From the NCBI GenBank assembly GCA_944739405.2, contig OX123187.2, forward strand, positions 80,770,450-80,834,449: 64,000 nucleotides of DNA, given 5' to 3'. This document shows positions 1 to 10,804 of the stretch, piece after piece (positions within the stretch are counted from its first letter, which is position 1; each line of letters begins with the position of its first letter). The DNA comes from Euclidia mi. Lineage: Eukaryota > Arthropoda > Insecta > Lepidoptera > Erebidae. Both the position numbers and the translations under genes were made by a program. The notes beneath the pieces were generated by a model. It was not told the origin of the DNA. It worked only from the letters and a program-made list of their open reading frames with translations, and did no database searches.

Positions 1-2348
1 TCCAGTGATTGGTTAAACCGTTCAACCATGCCATCTGATTGCGGATGATAAGCCGTGGTCCTGGTTTTATGTGCACCCATTACGCGACAAGTCTCCTTGA
101 ACACCTCAGATTCGAAGTTCCGGCCTTGATCGCTGTGGATTTCCAAGGGCACCCTGAACCGACAAAAGACTTCATGCACCAGCTTATCAGCCACTGTGGT
201 AGCTTCTTGATTTGGGATTGCAAACACTTCAGGCCACTTCGTGAAGTAATCCATCACAACCAAGAAGTATTTGTTTCCGTCCTGGCTCTCAGGAAACGGC
301 CCAGCGACATCCAACGCTATGCGCTCCCATGGAGCTCCCACATTGTACACCTTTAATGCACCTCTGCTTCGAGTATGCGGCCCCTTGACAGCCGCACAAC
401 TTGTGCATTTGCGGCACCAATCCTCGACGTCATCTCGACAGTGGAGCCAATAAAACCGCTCCCGGATCTTAGTAAGGGTCTTCTTAACTCCCATGTGACC
501 TCCCGAAGCATCATTGTGATAGAGCCGCAGTACTTCCGGCACCTTAGTCTTGGGCACTACCATTTGCAGATGGCTTTGGTTACCTCGAGCGTTTTCCCAT
601 TTGCGGCACAGAACTCCATCCTGGACAACCAAGCTTGCCCACTGTGCCCAATAACTCTTGGTGATAGGGCTCATTGCTGCGATATCACTCCATTTGGGCC
701 TAGGGGCGTCTGATTTCTTCCATTCGAGAATCAGCTGTATGTCCTTGTCGTCTTGCTGAGCACTCTGCAAAGCTTCTTTCCATCCGTCGCTCAGATCCGT
801 CTTCAACATTCTCACTAGCACTGCCGGCTTCGCTTCCTGTCTTGCACAGTGTTTGCGTTGATCGGAGTAAGCCCTACCTGTCAGAGCATCTGCGCTATGT
901 TGCTCTTGCCGCCAGACAGGTACGTCAGGTGACCCCTTTGGTGGAGACAGGGTACCAACGTGCCGCTTACGCTTTGGGCAGCTCAAGCGGATATGGCCTC
1001 TTTCTCCGCAGTTGTAGCACCGAGGTGACGACACAACTTCCCTGATGCGGTAAGTTCGATCCTCGTGACGCGCTGCTTCCACCTCCAGAGCGTAGGCTAA
1101 GGCTGCCTTCAGGGACTTGAAGTGCCCAAGTCTTACCGCTGCTCTAATTTCCAGGTCCCGGATCCCATCCGTAAACGCTTGTACGAGGTTCCCGTCAATG
1201 AGCGCAGGCGACGACTGGTATGCCTTCCTGACCAGCCTTTCCACCTCTAGAGCCCACTGCTGCAGAGTTTCTCCGGTGCGTTGTATCCTGTCCTTCAGCT
1301 GAGCACGATACACATGTTCGAGGTGCGCGTCTCCGTACCTCGCCTCCAACGCCTCCAGAAGCTTCTCGTAGGTCACGTCTTGCCCGAGTGCCTCTAACAC
1401 CGTCAAGGCCTGATCACGAAGGCCCAAGGTTAGGGCGGTGAAGGCCTGTTCTTTGTCCCACCCATTCGCTCGCATAACGGCCTTAAACTGAACCTTGTAT
1501 GCAACCCACGATGACGAGCCATCAAAGGGTGGAACCTTAAACCAACGAGGCGAGGGCGCCACAGCTGTAGGTGTAACGTCGTTGGTCTCAAGCCCACGCA
1601 ATTTCTTCTCCAATCTGGCAATACGGGTCTCAAGCTGGTCGTGTACACGCTTCTCAATGTCGCTGATACGGGCCTCGTGCTGCTGGAGTTCCTCCTTGAC
1701 CACCTTCAAGTCCTTCCCCACTGCGGCACTGAGGTCCTTCATGAGCACCAGCTGTTCCTCCAGGCGGTGGGCGTGCCCCTCCTTGTCGCGCGGCAGCTGC
1801 TCCTCTAGGCGGCGCGCGTGCTCCTCTTGACGGCGAGCCTGCTCCTGTTGACGGCGGTCCTGCTCCTCCTTGTCGCGCTGTAGCTGTTCCTCCAGACGGC
1901 GAGCCTGCTCCTCCTGACGGCGGGCCTGCTCCTCTTGACGGCGAGCCCGCTCCTCCTTGTTGCGCTGTAGCTGTTCCTCCAGGCGGCGCGCGTGCTCCTC
2001 TTGACGGCGAGCTCGCTCCTCCTTGTTGCGCTGTAGCTGTTCCTCCAGGCGGCGCGCGTGCTCCTCTTGACGGCGAGCTCGCTCCTCCTTGTCGAGCTGT
2101 AGCTGTTCCTCCATGCGGCGCGCGTGCTCCTCTTGACGGCGGGCCTGCTCCTGCATGAACGCCATCAGAGCCGCGATGTCGGGCACCGCCACGGAGTGTG
2201 CTCTTGCAGGCTCCACTGCAGCCGCGGAGTCGCCTGGTCCACCAGGCGATGGAGAAGGAACGTCTCCGAAGCGTCTCTGGTCCAGGTCTTGCTGGCGCTG
2301 GTTCCTGGTACGCACTCCGTCAGTTTCTTCCTTCGGCATAACCGGCAT
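1..2348 (-). CDS. Gag-integrase fusion polyprotein of a Ty3/gypsy element (partial, open to window edge)
   Basis: The frame starts at ATG 2348 (a second in-frame ATG is three codons on) and has no stop down to base 1, about 782 codons. In order: a short leader; a highly charged coiled coil of repeated RRQEEHARRLEEQLQ-type blocks (about residues 65-245); a retrotransposon Gag core with the W.YK.QF.A and R.GE.L..WA motifs; a CCHC zinc knuckle CYNCGERGHIRLSC (about 443-456); the RNase H C-terminal signature HSADAL; then the integrase HHCC zinc module (HNDASGGH ... WCRKCTSC) and the integrase core, with D in the ALDVAGP motif, D in HSDQGRNF and E in GMVERFNQ. Gag normally binds RNA and forms the particle; integrase inserts the cDNA. 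The join between zinc knuckle and RNase H tail (near 910-960) keeps frame. The copy cannot reverse-transcribe itself because RT is absent. Confidence 0.9.
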   Translation of the reverse strand, partial: MPVMPKEETDGVRTRNQRQQDLDQRRFGDVPSPSPGGPGDSAAAVEPARAHSVAVPDIAALMAFMQEQARRQEEHARRMEEQLQLDKEERARRQEEHARRLEEQLQRNKEERARRQEEHARRLEEQLQRNKEERARRQEEQARRQEEQARRLEEQLQRDKEEQDRRQQEQARRQEEHARRLEEQLPRDKEGHAHRLEEQLVLMKDLSAAVGKDLKVVKEELQQHEARISDIEKRVHDQLETRIARLEKKLRGLETNDVTPTAVAPSPRWFKVPPFDGSSSWVAYKVQFKAVMRANGWDKEQAFTALTLGLRDQALTVLEALGQDVTYEKLLEALEARYGDAHLEHVYRAQLKDRIQRTGETLQQWALEVERLVRKAYQSSPALIDGNLVQAFTDGIRDLEIRAAVRLGHFKSLKAALAYALEVEAARHEDRTYRIREVVSSPRCYNCGERGHIRLSCPKRKRHVGTLSPPKGSPDVPVWRQEQHSADALTGRAYSDQRKHCARQEAKPAVLVRMLKTDLSDGWKEALQSAQQDDKDIQLILEWKKSDAPRPKWSDIAAMSPITKSYWAQWASLVVQDGVLCRKWENARGNQSHLQMVVPKTKVPEVLRLYHNDASGGHMGVKKTLTKIRERFYWLHCRDDVEDWCRKCTSCAAVKGPHTRSRGALKVYNVGAPWERIALDVAGPFPESQDGNKYFLVVMDYFTKWPEVFAIPNQEATTVADKLVHEVFCRFRVPLEIHSDQGRNFESEVFKETCRVMGAHKTRTTAYHPQSDGMVERFNQSL
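1795..2155 (-). repeat. 66-bp tandem repeat coding the Gag coiled coil
   Basis: About five imperfect tandem copies of a 22-residue block (RRQEEHARRLEEQLQRNKEE and variants). The array keeps frame and is very rich in Arg, Glu and Gln, so it should form a long charged coiled coil. The period and near-identity of adjacent blocks suggest expansion by unequal exchange or slippage, so copy number may vary between copies of the element. Confidence 0.85.
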
Positions 2349-2361
2349 AATTTATCCCTTT

Positions 2362-2373
2362 CTTCTGACACCA
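2362..2373 (-). promoter_or_regulatory. candidate primer-binding site of the gypsy element
   Basis: On the minus strand the sequence TGGTGTCAGAAG begins three bases inside the LTR boundary, where a tRNA primer-binding site (starting TGG) is expected. I cannot assign the tRNA with confidence. Confidence 0.5.
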
Positions 2374-2376
2374 ATT

Positions 2377-2819
2377 TGTTACGAGCTGGGGTTCGACGAT
2401 AAATTATAGCTCACTATGCCACTTAAATTGAACTTTATTCTCTAACACAATAACACTAGATACACACACTTAATTTTCACTTCACTAATAAAACACACTA
2501 TTCCACACCACTAGAACAACACTAAACACTTCCGACTTATTTCTTCGCTTCTTGTTGATCGCTTTCCGTATTCAATTGAACTGTCCGTTCCGTTCGCTCG
2601 CGCTCTATTTATACTGGCCGGATAACATCACTAGGCTTTTCGAGACGACTCACGATATTTCTGGAAACGTGTAAGGTGTTTCTAGAATTGCGTAAATGTT
2701 CTATTTACACCTACGCCATCTATTAGAGGATAGATGAAACAGCCTTAAACAACCGATACATCTAATCTCATGTAGTTCTCCCATTCACTGATAGATGGCG
2801 TTATTTTCAATTCGTAACA
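2377..2819 (-). repeat. 5' LTR of the gypsy element (443 bp)
   Basis: Bounded by TGTTACGA / TCGTAACA. In the minus orientation it carries a TATA box (TATAAATA, 2613 to 2606) and downstream an AATAAA polyadenylation signal (2439 to 2434), the normal U3-R-U5 order. It aligns along its length with the solo LTR at 21829-22277, in the same orientation. Confidence 0.9.
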
Positions 2820-4011
2820 ATATTAAGATTATAACAAAACTCATACCAATATCTTAAACTATTTTGTCCCTTGGTCTCTCTGTCCTTTTGTTTGTCCGGG
2901 GCTAATCTTTGGAATAGTTTTATTAAAACTTTACTAAGTCAATGTAACAAAATTTGTGTCTATCAAACATGACCCACATAATAAACAAAGCCACGCAAAA
3001 GCTGTTATGTAACTTTTATTTTTATGAAACTTTGTGTAAATATAGATTAAACAGATTTTCATGTATCTTTGTCATGATAATCCTCGCCCATACTAGCGTG
3101 GCCGTAAGCAGAAGATAGTCAAGCATTTTATCTCAGTCAGTTGGTTAATCAGTCAGGACATCATGCCAATTTTTGCTACAATATCGTGCTAGCAACACAC
3201 AGTAGGAACTATTACTGTGTAATAAATAAGGCTTAATACAGAATCTAGCTTCAAATAGGTCAGCACTGGCACCTTCAAATATTCGTTTATATGCCAAAGT
3301 ATTTGTCGTATACATTTATTTAAATACTAAAGATACGTGCGACCGAACATTTGACAGACGCAGTCACCTTACAAAAAAAATCGCCATCTATTCAAACTAG
3401 TATGAACTACAATGTAAATCGGCATGGTCTGCTCCTAGACATAACCTTGTAAGAGCGGGGTGAGGTATTTTCCGAGGTACAAAAAAATATATGTTTTTCC
3501 ATTTTGGATTCGTACCTAATGTTTTTTGACGTTGGTGTATCTTTAAATTTTAATAATCAATTAAAAATAATGTTGTTAGAACATTATTTAATCTTATAGT
3601 AATAATAATAAATCTTTTCATTTCATCGGGTAAAACACCCGCCGTTTCAAAGTTATGTCGCACTTTTACGCGGCTTCGCGCCGTTTTTACCAATATGAAA
3701 GAAAATTGCTTTAAATAATTTTAGAAGTTGATTTAATGACATATTTTTAAGTTACCGGTGACATGAATTGTTATCATATTTTTATTATGTTTTTTGTCGT
3801 AGTTCACGCAACCTTTCACGGCACAATTGGCATTTTTGTTCGCAAAATTTACGACCGCTCCCGATGACAGCTGATCGCGTTCTAGTTCACTTCGTTAAAG
3901 AGAAGACCATTTTAGGACCAACTTCGAGGCGTCATTGTAACAAGCGGTCCGCCCAGTCCTTACGCAGTAATATATATGTCAATGGTCGTATAGAATTTAT
4001 TCTACATACAT
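2820..4011. other. no gene recognised
   Basis: AT-rich DNA with short chance frames only. No repeat family, RNA gene or conserved motif was recognised. Confidence 0.5.
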
Positions 4012-4215
4012 ACATACATACATAGACTCACGCCTGTATCCCCGAAGGGTTAGGCAGAGGCATAGTAAACGCCCACTTTTCGCCAGTGTTTTGATCCCAC
4101 GTAATAGGTGGCGAGCCTATTGCCGTTTATCGGGATATTTTGTTTGCCAGAGCCTCGTCCATTGATCGACAGGTGCACCACTTGCAGCTGAGGTTGGCTT
4201 GGGACCCTAAGTTCT
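4012..4215 (-). repeat. retroposon body with CCTTCGGGG motif and (TATG)n tail
   Basis: In minus orientation this reads ...GGCTCGCCACCTATTACGTG... then CTGCCTAACCCTTCGGGG, GGCGTGAGTC and a (TATG)n tail (4023 to 4002). The same body is seen at 22505-22640, 54290-54375 and 59552-59811; the last has a tRNA-derived head. The head of this copy is different and not tRNA-like, so it may come from a LINE sharing the same 3' end. Confidence 0.75.
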
Positions 4216-4758
4216 TGGTGGGAAGCCTATGCACATAATTTATTCTAAGCCTAAAATATTGAAATTGAATCCAAAATTTTTCACAAGCAGGCTAGGATTC
4301 TAGTCCCAGAAATTCAATTGGATTGTGACAAGTTTATATGGCCAAATCTTATTCTAAGGACTGAGTGGTGAGTACTTTTATGTTTCGGGACTATTTGAAT
4401 GCCGAGTTGAGAATTACAATTCATTCTTGACATTAGTATATTTTATAGAGATAAATATTTGAAGTTTATGAACCAAACATGTTTTCAACTTGTGATACGT
4501 GTGATATTGACCGCTTATAAAGAACCGTGTTTATTGCCTAGTAACCTCAAAAGAGGGTTGGATTTTTAATTAATTTGTATTTTCAATGTGAATTCTAGTG
4601 AATGTAGTTTAATTGTGAAACTTCTATTTTGTGTGGCAATACATACTCGTAAAATATTTGCTGTCTTTAGGACCCATCCTAGTTTAAGGAACGCAAATTG
4701 GAAGTAAGTTCCTTGTTCAAAATTCAATTGATTAATTTTCTGATAGATATATACTTAT
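4216..4758. other. no gene recognised
   Basis: AT-rich spacer up to the RTE target site. Nothing supportable. Confidence 0.5.
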
Positions 4759-5246
4759 ATTCTGATGACGTTGGCGTCGGGACGTGACGACCCCACCGCC
4801 CACTGGGGGAGTTACTCTGACAAGTAGATACTCGTCATAGTAGTTTCCCCAGCGTAAGCAGTCAACCGAAAGATGGCGGTCAAACCATCCGAACCTGGCG
4901 GAAGTAAATCCCAAGATGCTAGATGAGCAGCAGCGTCCAGCACTAAAAACTTCCACCACTGCGATCGCCAATACGCCTGCCAAGCGTGGCGATTATGGCA
5001 AATCCCCCCATCATAAACCACATTAACAAAAACCGGCCCCTAGTCCCCGGCGGCCCCGCTAGTCCTGGTTATGGTAGCGGCCATGGTAACGGCGGGGCAA
5101 GGGGTGCGAAGAATCTCCGAAAGAGATCGGGCTACCACCACCAACGACAATTGGCCCTGGCAACACTAAACACGCGCACACTGCGGACCGACGAGAAGCT
5201 CGTCGAGCTGGAAGAAGAATTGAGCAAGTTGCGATGGGATATCATA

Positions 5247-8017
5247 CCCAGCCAACACAGATTAGCTGAATAAATTGTGCGTAAAAGCAATCCTTTTGAC
5301 TTTAAGCTGTTTAAAGTATTTGTATAACTTCTGTTTAAGCGCTTATACAGATGATATTCAAGCAATTTGGGCACGAAATATCTTGCTTCAATTTGGATAA
5401 CATTTGATTAACAGCCACATAGCAGCTGAATAAATGTACAACACACTGCATATCTTCTGCATAAATTCTGATTTTTCTTTAGTCCAGAAATTATACATAT
5501 TTTATTCAGTTGTTAATTCGTGAGTTCAGATATACAAATGATATTTAGTAGTTTTACAAAGAAATTATGCAAGTAAAAAAAGTATAAATGTATTTTTCAT
5601 TGTGACGAAATCATTTTGTGTTACTTAGTTCAAAAAATTTTACGTCTTCAAAAATTTGGTAAGTACGTAAATTGTTTCATACATTTTAAGTAAGTTTAAG
5701 GTGAATTATATAAACGCATGGCACTTTACTGTGAATTATCAATATGATTCATGTACATTTTTTGAGCGCCTTAAGACAAAGCTACAATTTAAAAGGTAAA
5801 CAAATGTGAAATAATATTGAAATTAAATTATCTTTACTTTTTATCAAATTTCAGTCCCAGCAAATAATGAGAATCAAGTTTTGTATAACTGCTAATGTTT
5901 CCTACTCACTTAACAAAGTGTTTCATAAGATAAATGTTGAGGATTTTTATAAAAAGAGGTTATATCGATCGTTAGTTAATGGCGGACGGCCAATTTGAAC
6001 AAAAGTGTCTATTTCAGTGATTATTTTGCTTATTTCTGCATAATAGTTCACATACGACTACATATCCAGAAATTATTTGGTTTAAAGTACCATAGTTATA
6101 CATTTCGCAGAGAAAGGTCTTAAATTACATAATGCAGTATACTCTTCTTCAGCTTTTTAGGGTTCTTTTTTATAGAAAATAAATCCATGAATATTTGAGG
6201 TTGATGGGATCTGTAGGTACTAATGTAGGTAGGTACTCGTAGGACCCACTACTAGGTATTTAAGGTTATCTACAGCACTACCTACTATGAATGACGCATT
6301 GCGTAATATTTAGTTGTTTGACAATTGTTTATATTACCAACTAAATACATAATTATAAACACACAGTACATTGTAGGTAGTCGGAAGCAAAAGTATCGCG
6401 CTTTCTTTCCCACCACAACGGTTCGAATGGGCGCTCGGCTAAACTCGGCTTGTTGTTGCTCAATGCTCATTGAGCTCATTCCAAATTGTAACTTTACGAG
6501 TAGGTAGAGAGGTCCCCGTTATCGTAGCTTCCTTGTCGCGCTCGTGTAGTCAATAAGTAAGATACAAACGTAAACATTGAGATTTATTATATAAAATTAG
6601 TATTTATAATAGTGTTGTTGTTGTTTGTAATAGTGTTGTAGTATTTTTGAAGTGTTATAGAAAAGTTATATATTTTTTTCAGAAACATGTTCAAAATCGT
6701 TTCGACTCGTAAAAAAGGCCGGGTTGAATTATCAAGAGTGCCCACTTCTTGGGAGAACAATAGAAAGTTATACTGGCCAAAAAAATGGCGAGCTACCTAC
6801 TTTGCAAGAACCCTGCAATCCTACCACAGCCGGACTGGAACACCTACAACTGTACATTAAAACGCAATAATTTCAAAACTTTTGAAGAAGCTGAGGAAGA
6901 ATTATGTCAAATTTTGAATAGAACTGATACGGATAATACGGATTACGAACAACAACAAGATCCACGCGTTAATACATCTTCTCGTTTTTCACAAAATAAA
7001 GATTTTAATTCGATAGCAAATTGTTTTCTTCCAAATCAGTAGAACTTGAATCACTATCAAATTCTACAGTCTGTGATTGAGATGCAAAGTTGTCACACAT
7101 ATAACTCTCGTTATCTGCACCTAAAGTTGGACCCGGTCTATTTGTTTGAATCACTTATCCTGATGGTGATGCACAATCATCGTGTACAGAACCCTCTTTA
7201 ACTGTATTGGTCGCACTTGACCCGGGCCTATTTGTACCAGTTGTCAAACCCTTTTCTATTACTGCACAGATACTATTTTTATCTTTACATACTCTCGTGA
7301 ACACTTTCTTCTTATTCCTCCCGTTCTCTTTCTTTTTTTCCATGAATCATTTACGCTTTTGTTATTATTTTTCTGAAGAGGCATATGGTTGATGAAGCAT
7401 TTATCAGTTTTGTCACAGAATGGTGAAATATCTGGATATAAACATACGATATCTTCAACTAATCAGTTATTTGCTGCTTAAATACCCACATTTGTAACTG
7501 ATATTGTTTTAAGCTGAACATAATGACAATTGTACGCTTATAGCGCTATAAGTTAGGTAAAACAAGGAGTTTATTTTCAATTATGCAGAAGTCAGCTGTG
7601 TAAAGAAGAAAAAATCTAAAATATTCAGCATCTGAATAAATGAGTACCACTTAGTATACTATGCAGCTTAAAGAAAATATTTCGTCTAATATTCAGCGTT
7701 TTGCTGTTTAACTTCTTTGCTTAAATATGTTATACAGGACAATGCAGAAACTTCAGCTACTGTGCAGATAATAGCTGTTTCAATTACTTTTATTTGAATA
7801 TCGCTTGTTTAGCAGATTCTACTCTTGACTACTATTCAGCTTAAAAAAATACGGCGAACTTTATACAGAATTTAGTAAGATTACAACATTATTTTAATTT
7901 AAGAACTCTCTTATTCAAAATAAAGCCATAACATCAGCTGTAATACAAAAGTAATAAAGCTTGACACTACTTATTGTGGTAAATTTTCGCTACTATCTGA
8001 CTTATGTGTTGGCTGGG
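5247..8017. mobile_element. 2.77-kb DNA transposon, TA target duplication, 13-bp TIRs, family unassigned
   Basis: The ends are perfect 13-bp inverted repeats (CCCAGCCAACACA at 5247-5259 and its complement at 8005-8017), flanked by TA at 5245-5246 and 8018-8019. The host sequence is the RTE endonuclease, which reads through when the element is removed. Both subterminal regions are rich in a CAGCTGAATAA-like motif and its complement (for example near 5264, 5425, 7620-7640, 7690 and 7840). No DDE transposase was recognised, so this is probably non-autonomous. A TA duplication fits Tc1/mariner or ISL2EU-type elements; the TIR sequence does not let me choose. Confidence 0.85.
6687..7042 (+). pseudogene. 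captured fragment with VPxxW...LYWPKK motif (like N-termini of insect DUF4806-type proteins)
   Basis: The frame from ATG 6687 gives a sequence with VPTSWENNRKLYWPKK. After a run of seven A residues at about 6779-6785 the matching text continues in another frame (CKNPAILPQPDWNTYNCTLK, then FKTFEEAEEEL). One A more in that run would join the two, so a 1-bp deletion or a sequencing error is likely. The pattern 'VP..W...LYWP ... P...W..Y...L... T.EEAE' is what I recall from the conserved region ahead of DUF4806 in many insect proteins. The C-terminal DUF4806 domain itself is not visible. Function unknown. It is probably a host or element gene piece carried by the transposon. Confidence 0.5.
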
Positions 8018-10782
8018 TAGGCCTATCTGAAGTCCGAAGACAGGGGGAGGACTCGATAGTTCTAAATTCCGGTAACTTGCTCTTCTACCGGGAGGGCGAC
8101 CAACAGTCCCAAGGTGGTGTCGGGTTCCTCGTCCACAAATCTGTCGTGACCAACGTGGTAAATATCGGGAGTGTATCGAGCAGGGTAGCGTACCTTATAC
8201 TCAGAATATCCAAGCGGTATTCGCTGAAGGTCATACAGGTATACGCTCCGACCTCGACGCACCCCGATGAGGAGGTGGAGGCCATGTACGAGGACATATC
8301 TCGGGCTATACATGGCTTCAAAACCCATTACACTATGGTCATGGGAGATTTTAACGCGAAACTGGGCAAACGCGACGGTGATGAGCTGAGAGTGGGGCAA
8401 TTTGGTTATGGGCATCTGAATTCCCGGGGTCACTTGCTGGCTAGCTTTATGGACAAGGAAAGACTCTACATGATGAATTCCTTCTTCAAGAAGCGAGAAT
8501 GCCGCAAGTGGACCTGGGTAAGCCCAGACGGTGCCACCAAAAATGAGATCGACTTTATCATGTCGATGAAGAGGCAGATATTCAATGATGTCTCCGTGAT
8601 CAATTCACTTAAAGTGGGTAGCGATCACCGAATGGTAAGAGGCACATTGAATATCTGTACAAGCCTCGACCGGTCAAGGTTGATAAAGTCCACGCTCCGA
8701 CCGGCACCGGTTCATATCCAAAACCCCGAGAGCTATCAGCTCGAACTCAAGAACCGTTTCGAATGCCTGGGTGAATGTGTAGATGTGGACGAGTACAGTA
8801 ACGGGTTCGTGGATGCTGTCCATACAACAGGGGCTAAATTTTTTAAGCGCCAGAAAAGCAAGAGAACCAGCAAGATCTCGGATCCGACCCTCGAGCTGTT
8901 AGAGGAAAGGCGCAAGATGGTTCTGCTATCCTTCGACGACATGCCGAAATATTGGCACCTCACCAGACAGATCTCTTAGTCTCTGACTCGCGATCTCCGC
9001 CAATACAACACAAAATGTGTTCGTGAGGCGATCGAGCATAATAAGGGATCCAAAGTGTTCCAGAGGGATCTGTATGTTGGGCAGAGTCAGCTGACAAAGC
9101 TGAAGACGGAAGATGGCAGAATTGTATCGTCCAAGCCTAAGCTCTTGGAGGAGATCGAAAGGTTCTATGGACAGCTATACACGACAACGCAACAACCTGC
9201 AAGTACTCCAGCGTCAGACCCTAGAGCTGGATTGATCCGACACTATACCGAAGATATCCCGGACGTCAGCATGCACGAGATTAGTGTGGCTCTCAAACAG
9301 CTTAAAAACAACAAGGCGCCGCGTGATGACGGAATTACGAGCGAGCTTCTGAAGGCCGGCGGTACACCCGCTAGAGAAGCCCTTCGGAAGCTATTGAATT
9401 CCGTCATTCTCGAGGGTAAAACGCCACAGGCGTGGCACAGAGGTGTGGTGGTGCTTTTCTTTAAGAAAAGGGATAAAACCCTCTTAAAGAACTTTAGAGC
9501 CATCACACTTTTGAGCCACGTCTACAAGCTATTTTCGAGGGTCCTCACGAATCGTCTCGAGAGCAGCTAGACGACTTCCAGCCTCCCGAACAAGCCGGTT
9601 TCCGTAAAGGCTATAGTACCATAGACCACATACATACGCTGCGGCAGTTTGTACAGAAGTCTGAGGAGTATAACCAACCCCTATGCTTGGCGTTTGTGGA
9701 CTATAAGAAAGCCTTCGATTCGATCGAAACTTGGGCGGTGCTACAGTCTCTCCAACGGTGCCGGATTGACTACCGATATATCGAAGTGCTGAAGTGTTGT
9801 ATGAAAACGCCACTATGTCAGTCCGCCTCCAGGACCAGAGTTCGAAACCTATTCAACTCCAGCGAGGGGTGAGACAGGGGGATGTCATATCCCCAAAACT
9901 GTTTACCACTGCGCTGGAGGATGTTTTCAAGCTTCTGGACTGCAATGGACTTGGCATGAACATCAACGGCGAGTACATCACTCACCTTCAATTCGCAGAC
10001 GATATCGTAGTCATGGCTGAGACCATGAAAAACCTAGGCACAATGCTCGATGACCTCTGTAGAGTCTCCCAACAAGTAGGTGTTTAAATGAACATGGACA
10101 AGACGAAAATCATGTCGAACGTCCATGTTGTACCTGCTCCTATTCAGGTTGGGAACTCTACGCTCAAAGTTGTCGACAAGTATATCTGTCCTTTATCTAC
10201 CTGTGACAAATAGTCCAATTAGGTAGGTCCAACTTCGAGAAGGAGGTCAATCGTCGAATCCAACTCGGTTGGGCAGCGTTCGGGAAGCTACTACATATCT
10301 TCTCGTCCGATATCCCGCAGTGTCTCAAGACGAAAGTCTTTGACCAGTGTGTGTTGCCAGTGATGACTTACGGATCACAGACGTGGTCGCTAACTATGGG
10401 CCTTATCAGAAGGCTCAAGGTCACTCAGAGGGCGATGGAGAGAGCTATGCTTGGAGTTTCCCTGCGAGATCGAATCAGAAATGAGGAGATCCGCAGTAGA
10501 ACCAAAGTCGCCGACATGGCTCTCCGGATAGCCAAGCTGAAGTGGCAGTGGGCAGGGCACATAGCTCGAAGAAACGATGGCTGTTGGGGCAGAAAGGTTC
10601 TGGAGTGGCGGCCACGTACCGGACGACGCAGCAGAGGTAGGCCCCCCGCAAGGTGGACCGACGATCTCGTCAAGATCGCGGGAGGCGGTTGGATGTGGGC
10701 GGCTCAAGACCGGTCTGTGTGGAGAACCTTGGGAGAAGCCTATGTTCAGCAGTGGACGTCGTTTGGCTGATATGATGATTCT

Positions 10783-10804
10783 GATATATATATATATATA
10801 TATT
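10783..10804 (+). repeat. (TA)n microsatellite at the 3' end of the RTE element
   Basis: About ten TA dinucleotides directly after the RTE tail, probably expanded from the LINE tail or target site. Confidence 0.8.

Larger units (their letters stand above)
1..2819 (-). mobile_element. Ty3/gypsy LTR retrotransposon, internally deleted, cut by window edge
   Basis: On the minus strand the element reads LTR (2819 to 2377), short leader with a candidate primer-binding site, then one open frame running off the left window edge. The LTR ends are an 8-bp inverted repeat (TGTTACGA / TCGTAACA). The frame carries Gag and integrase motifs but no protease, no RT and only the last residues of RNase H, so about 2 kb of pol is missing. 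This is either a deleted copy or a non-autonomous derivative. The 3' LTR, if present, lies outside the window, so the target-site duplication cannot be tested. A solo LTR of the same family lies at 21829-22277. Confidence 0.9.
4995..10770 (+). pseudogene. RTE endonuclease/reverse transcriptase ORF, decayed
   Basis: Starts at ATG 4995 with a Gly/Pro-rich leader, then the apurinic-endonuclease-like domain (ALATLNTRTLRTDEK, 5155 on; GLSEVRRQ after 8018; MGDFNAKLGKRD near 8341; SDHRMVRG near 8623). The RT region follows (LKNNKAPRDDGI near 9301; FVDYKKAFDS near 9694; RGVRQGDVISP near 9864; catalytic FADDIVVM near 9993), then the typical RTE C-terminus (YGSQTWSL, GHIARR, GRRSRGRP). Defects: the transposon insertion; stop TAG at 8977; 1-bp deletion frameshifts near 9569 and 9796; TAA at 10085; and an 11-bp insertion near 10190 that shifts frame. 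The copy is therefore dead. Confidence 0.9.
4767..10777 (+). mobile_element. RTE-clade non-LTR retrotransposon, near full length, interrupted
   Basis: A LINE with a single ORF (endonuclease plus reverse transcriptase) and a short ATG-rich tail. Its left boundary coincides with that of a second copy on the minus strand (28568). A candidate 8-bp target duplication, ATTCTGAT, occurs at 4759-4766 and 10778-10785. A DNA transposon (5247-8017) split it after insertion: removing that element and one TA restores the endonuclease sequence seen in the second copy. Confidence 0.85.

Noticed and set aside
39..1302. Plus-strand frames of 60-110 codons over the first gypsy element
   Set aside because: They lie opposite the continuous minus-strand Gag-integrase frame and have no motifs.
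1495..1830. Ser-rich plus-strand frame of 111 codons
   Set aside because: It is the complement of the Gag coiled-coil repeats.
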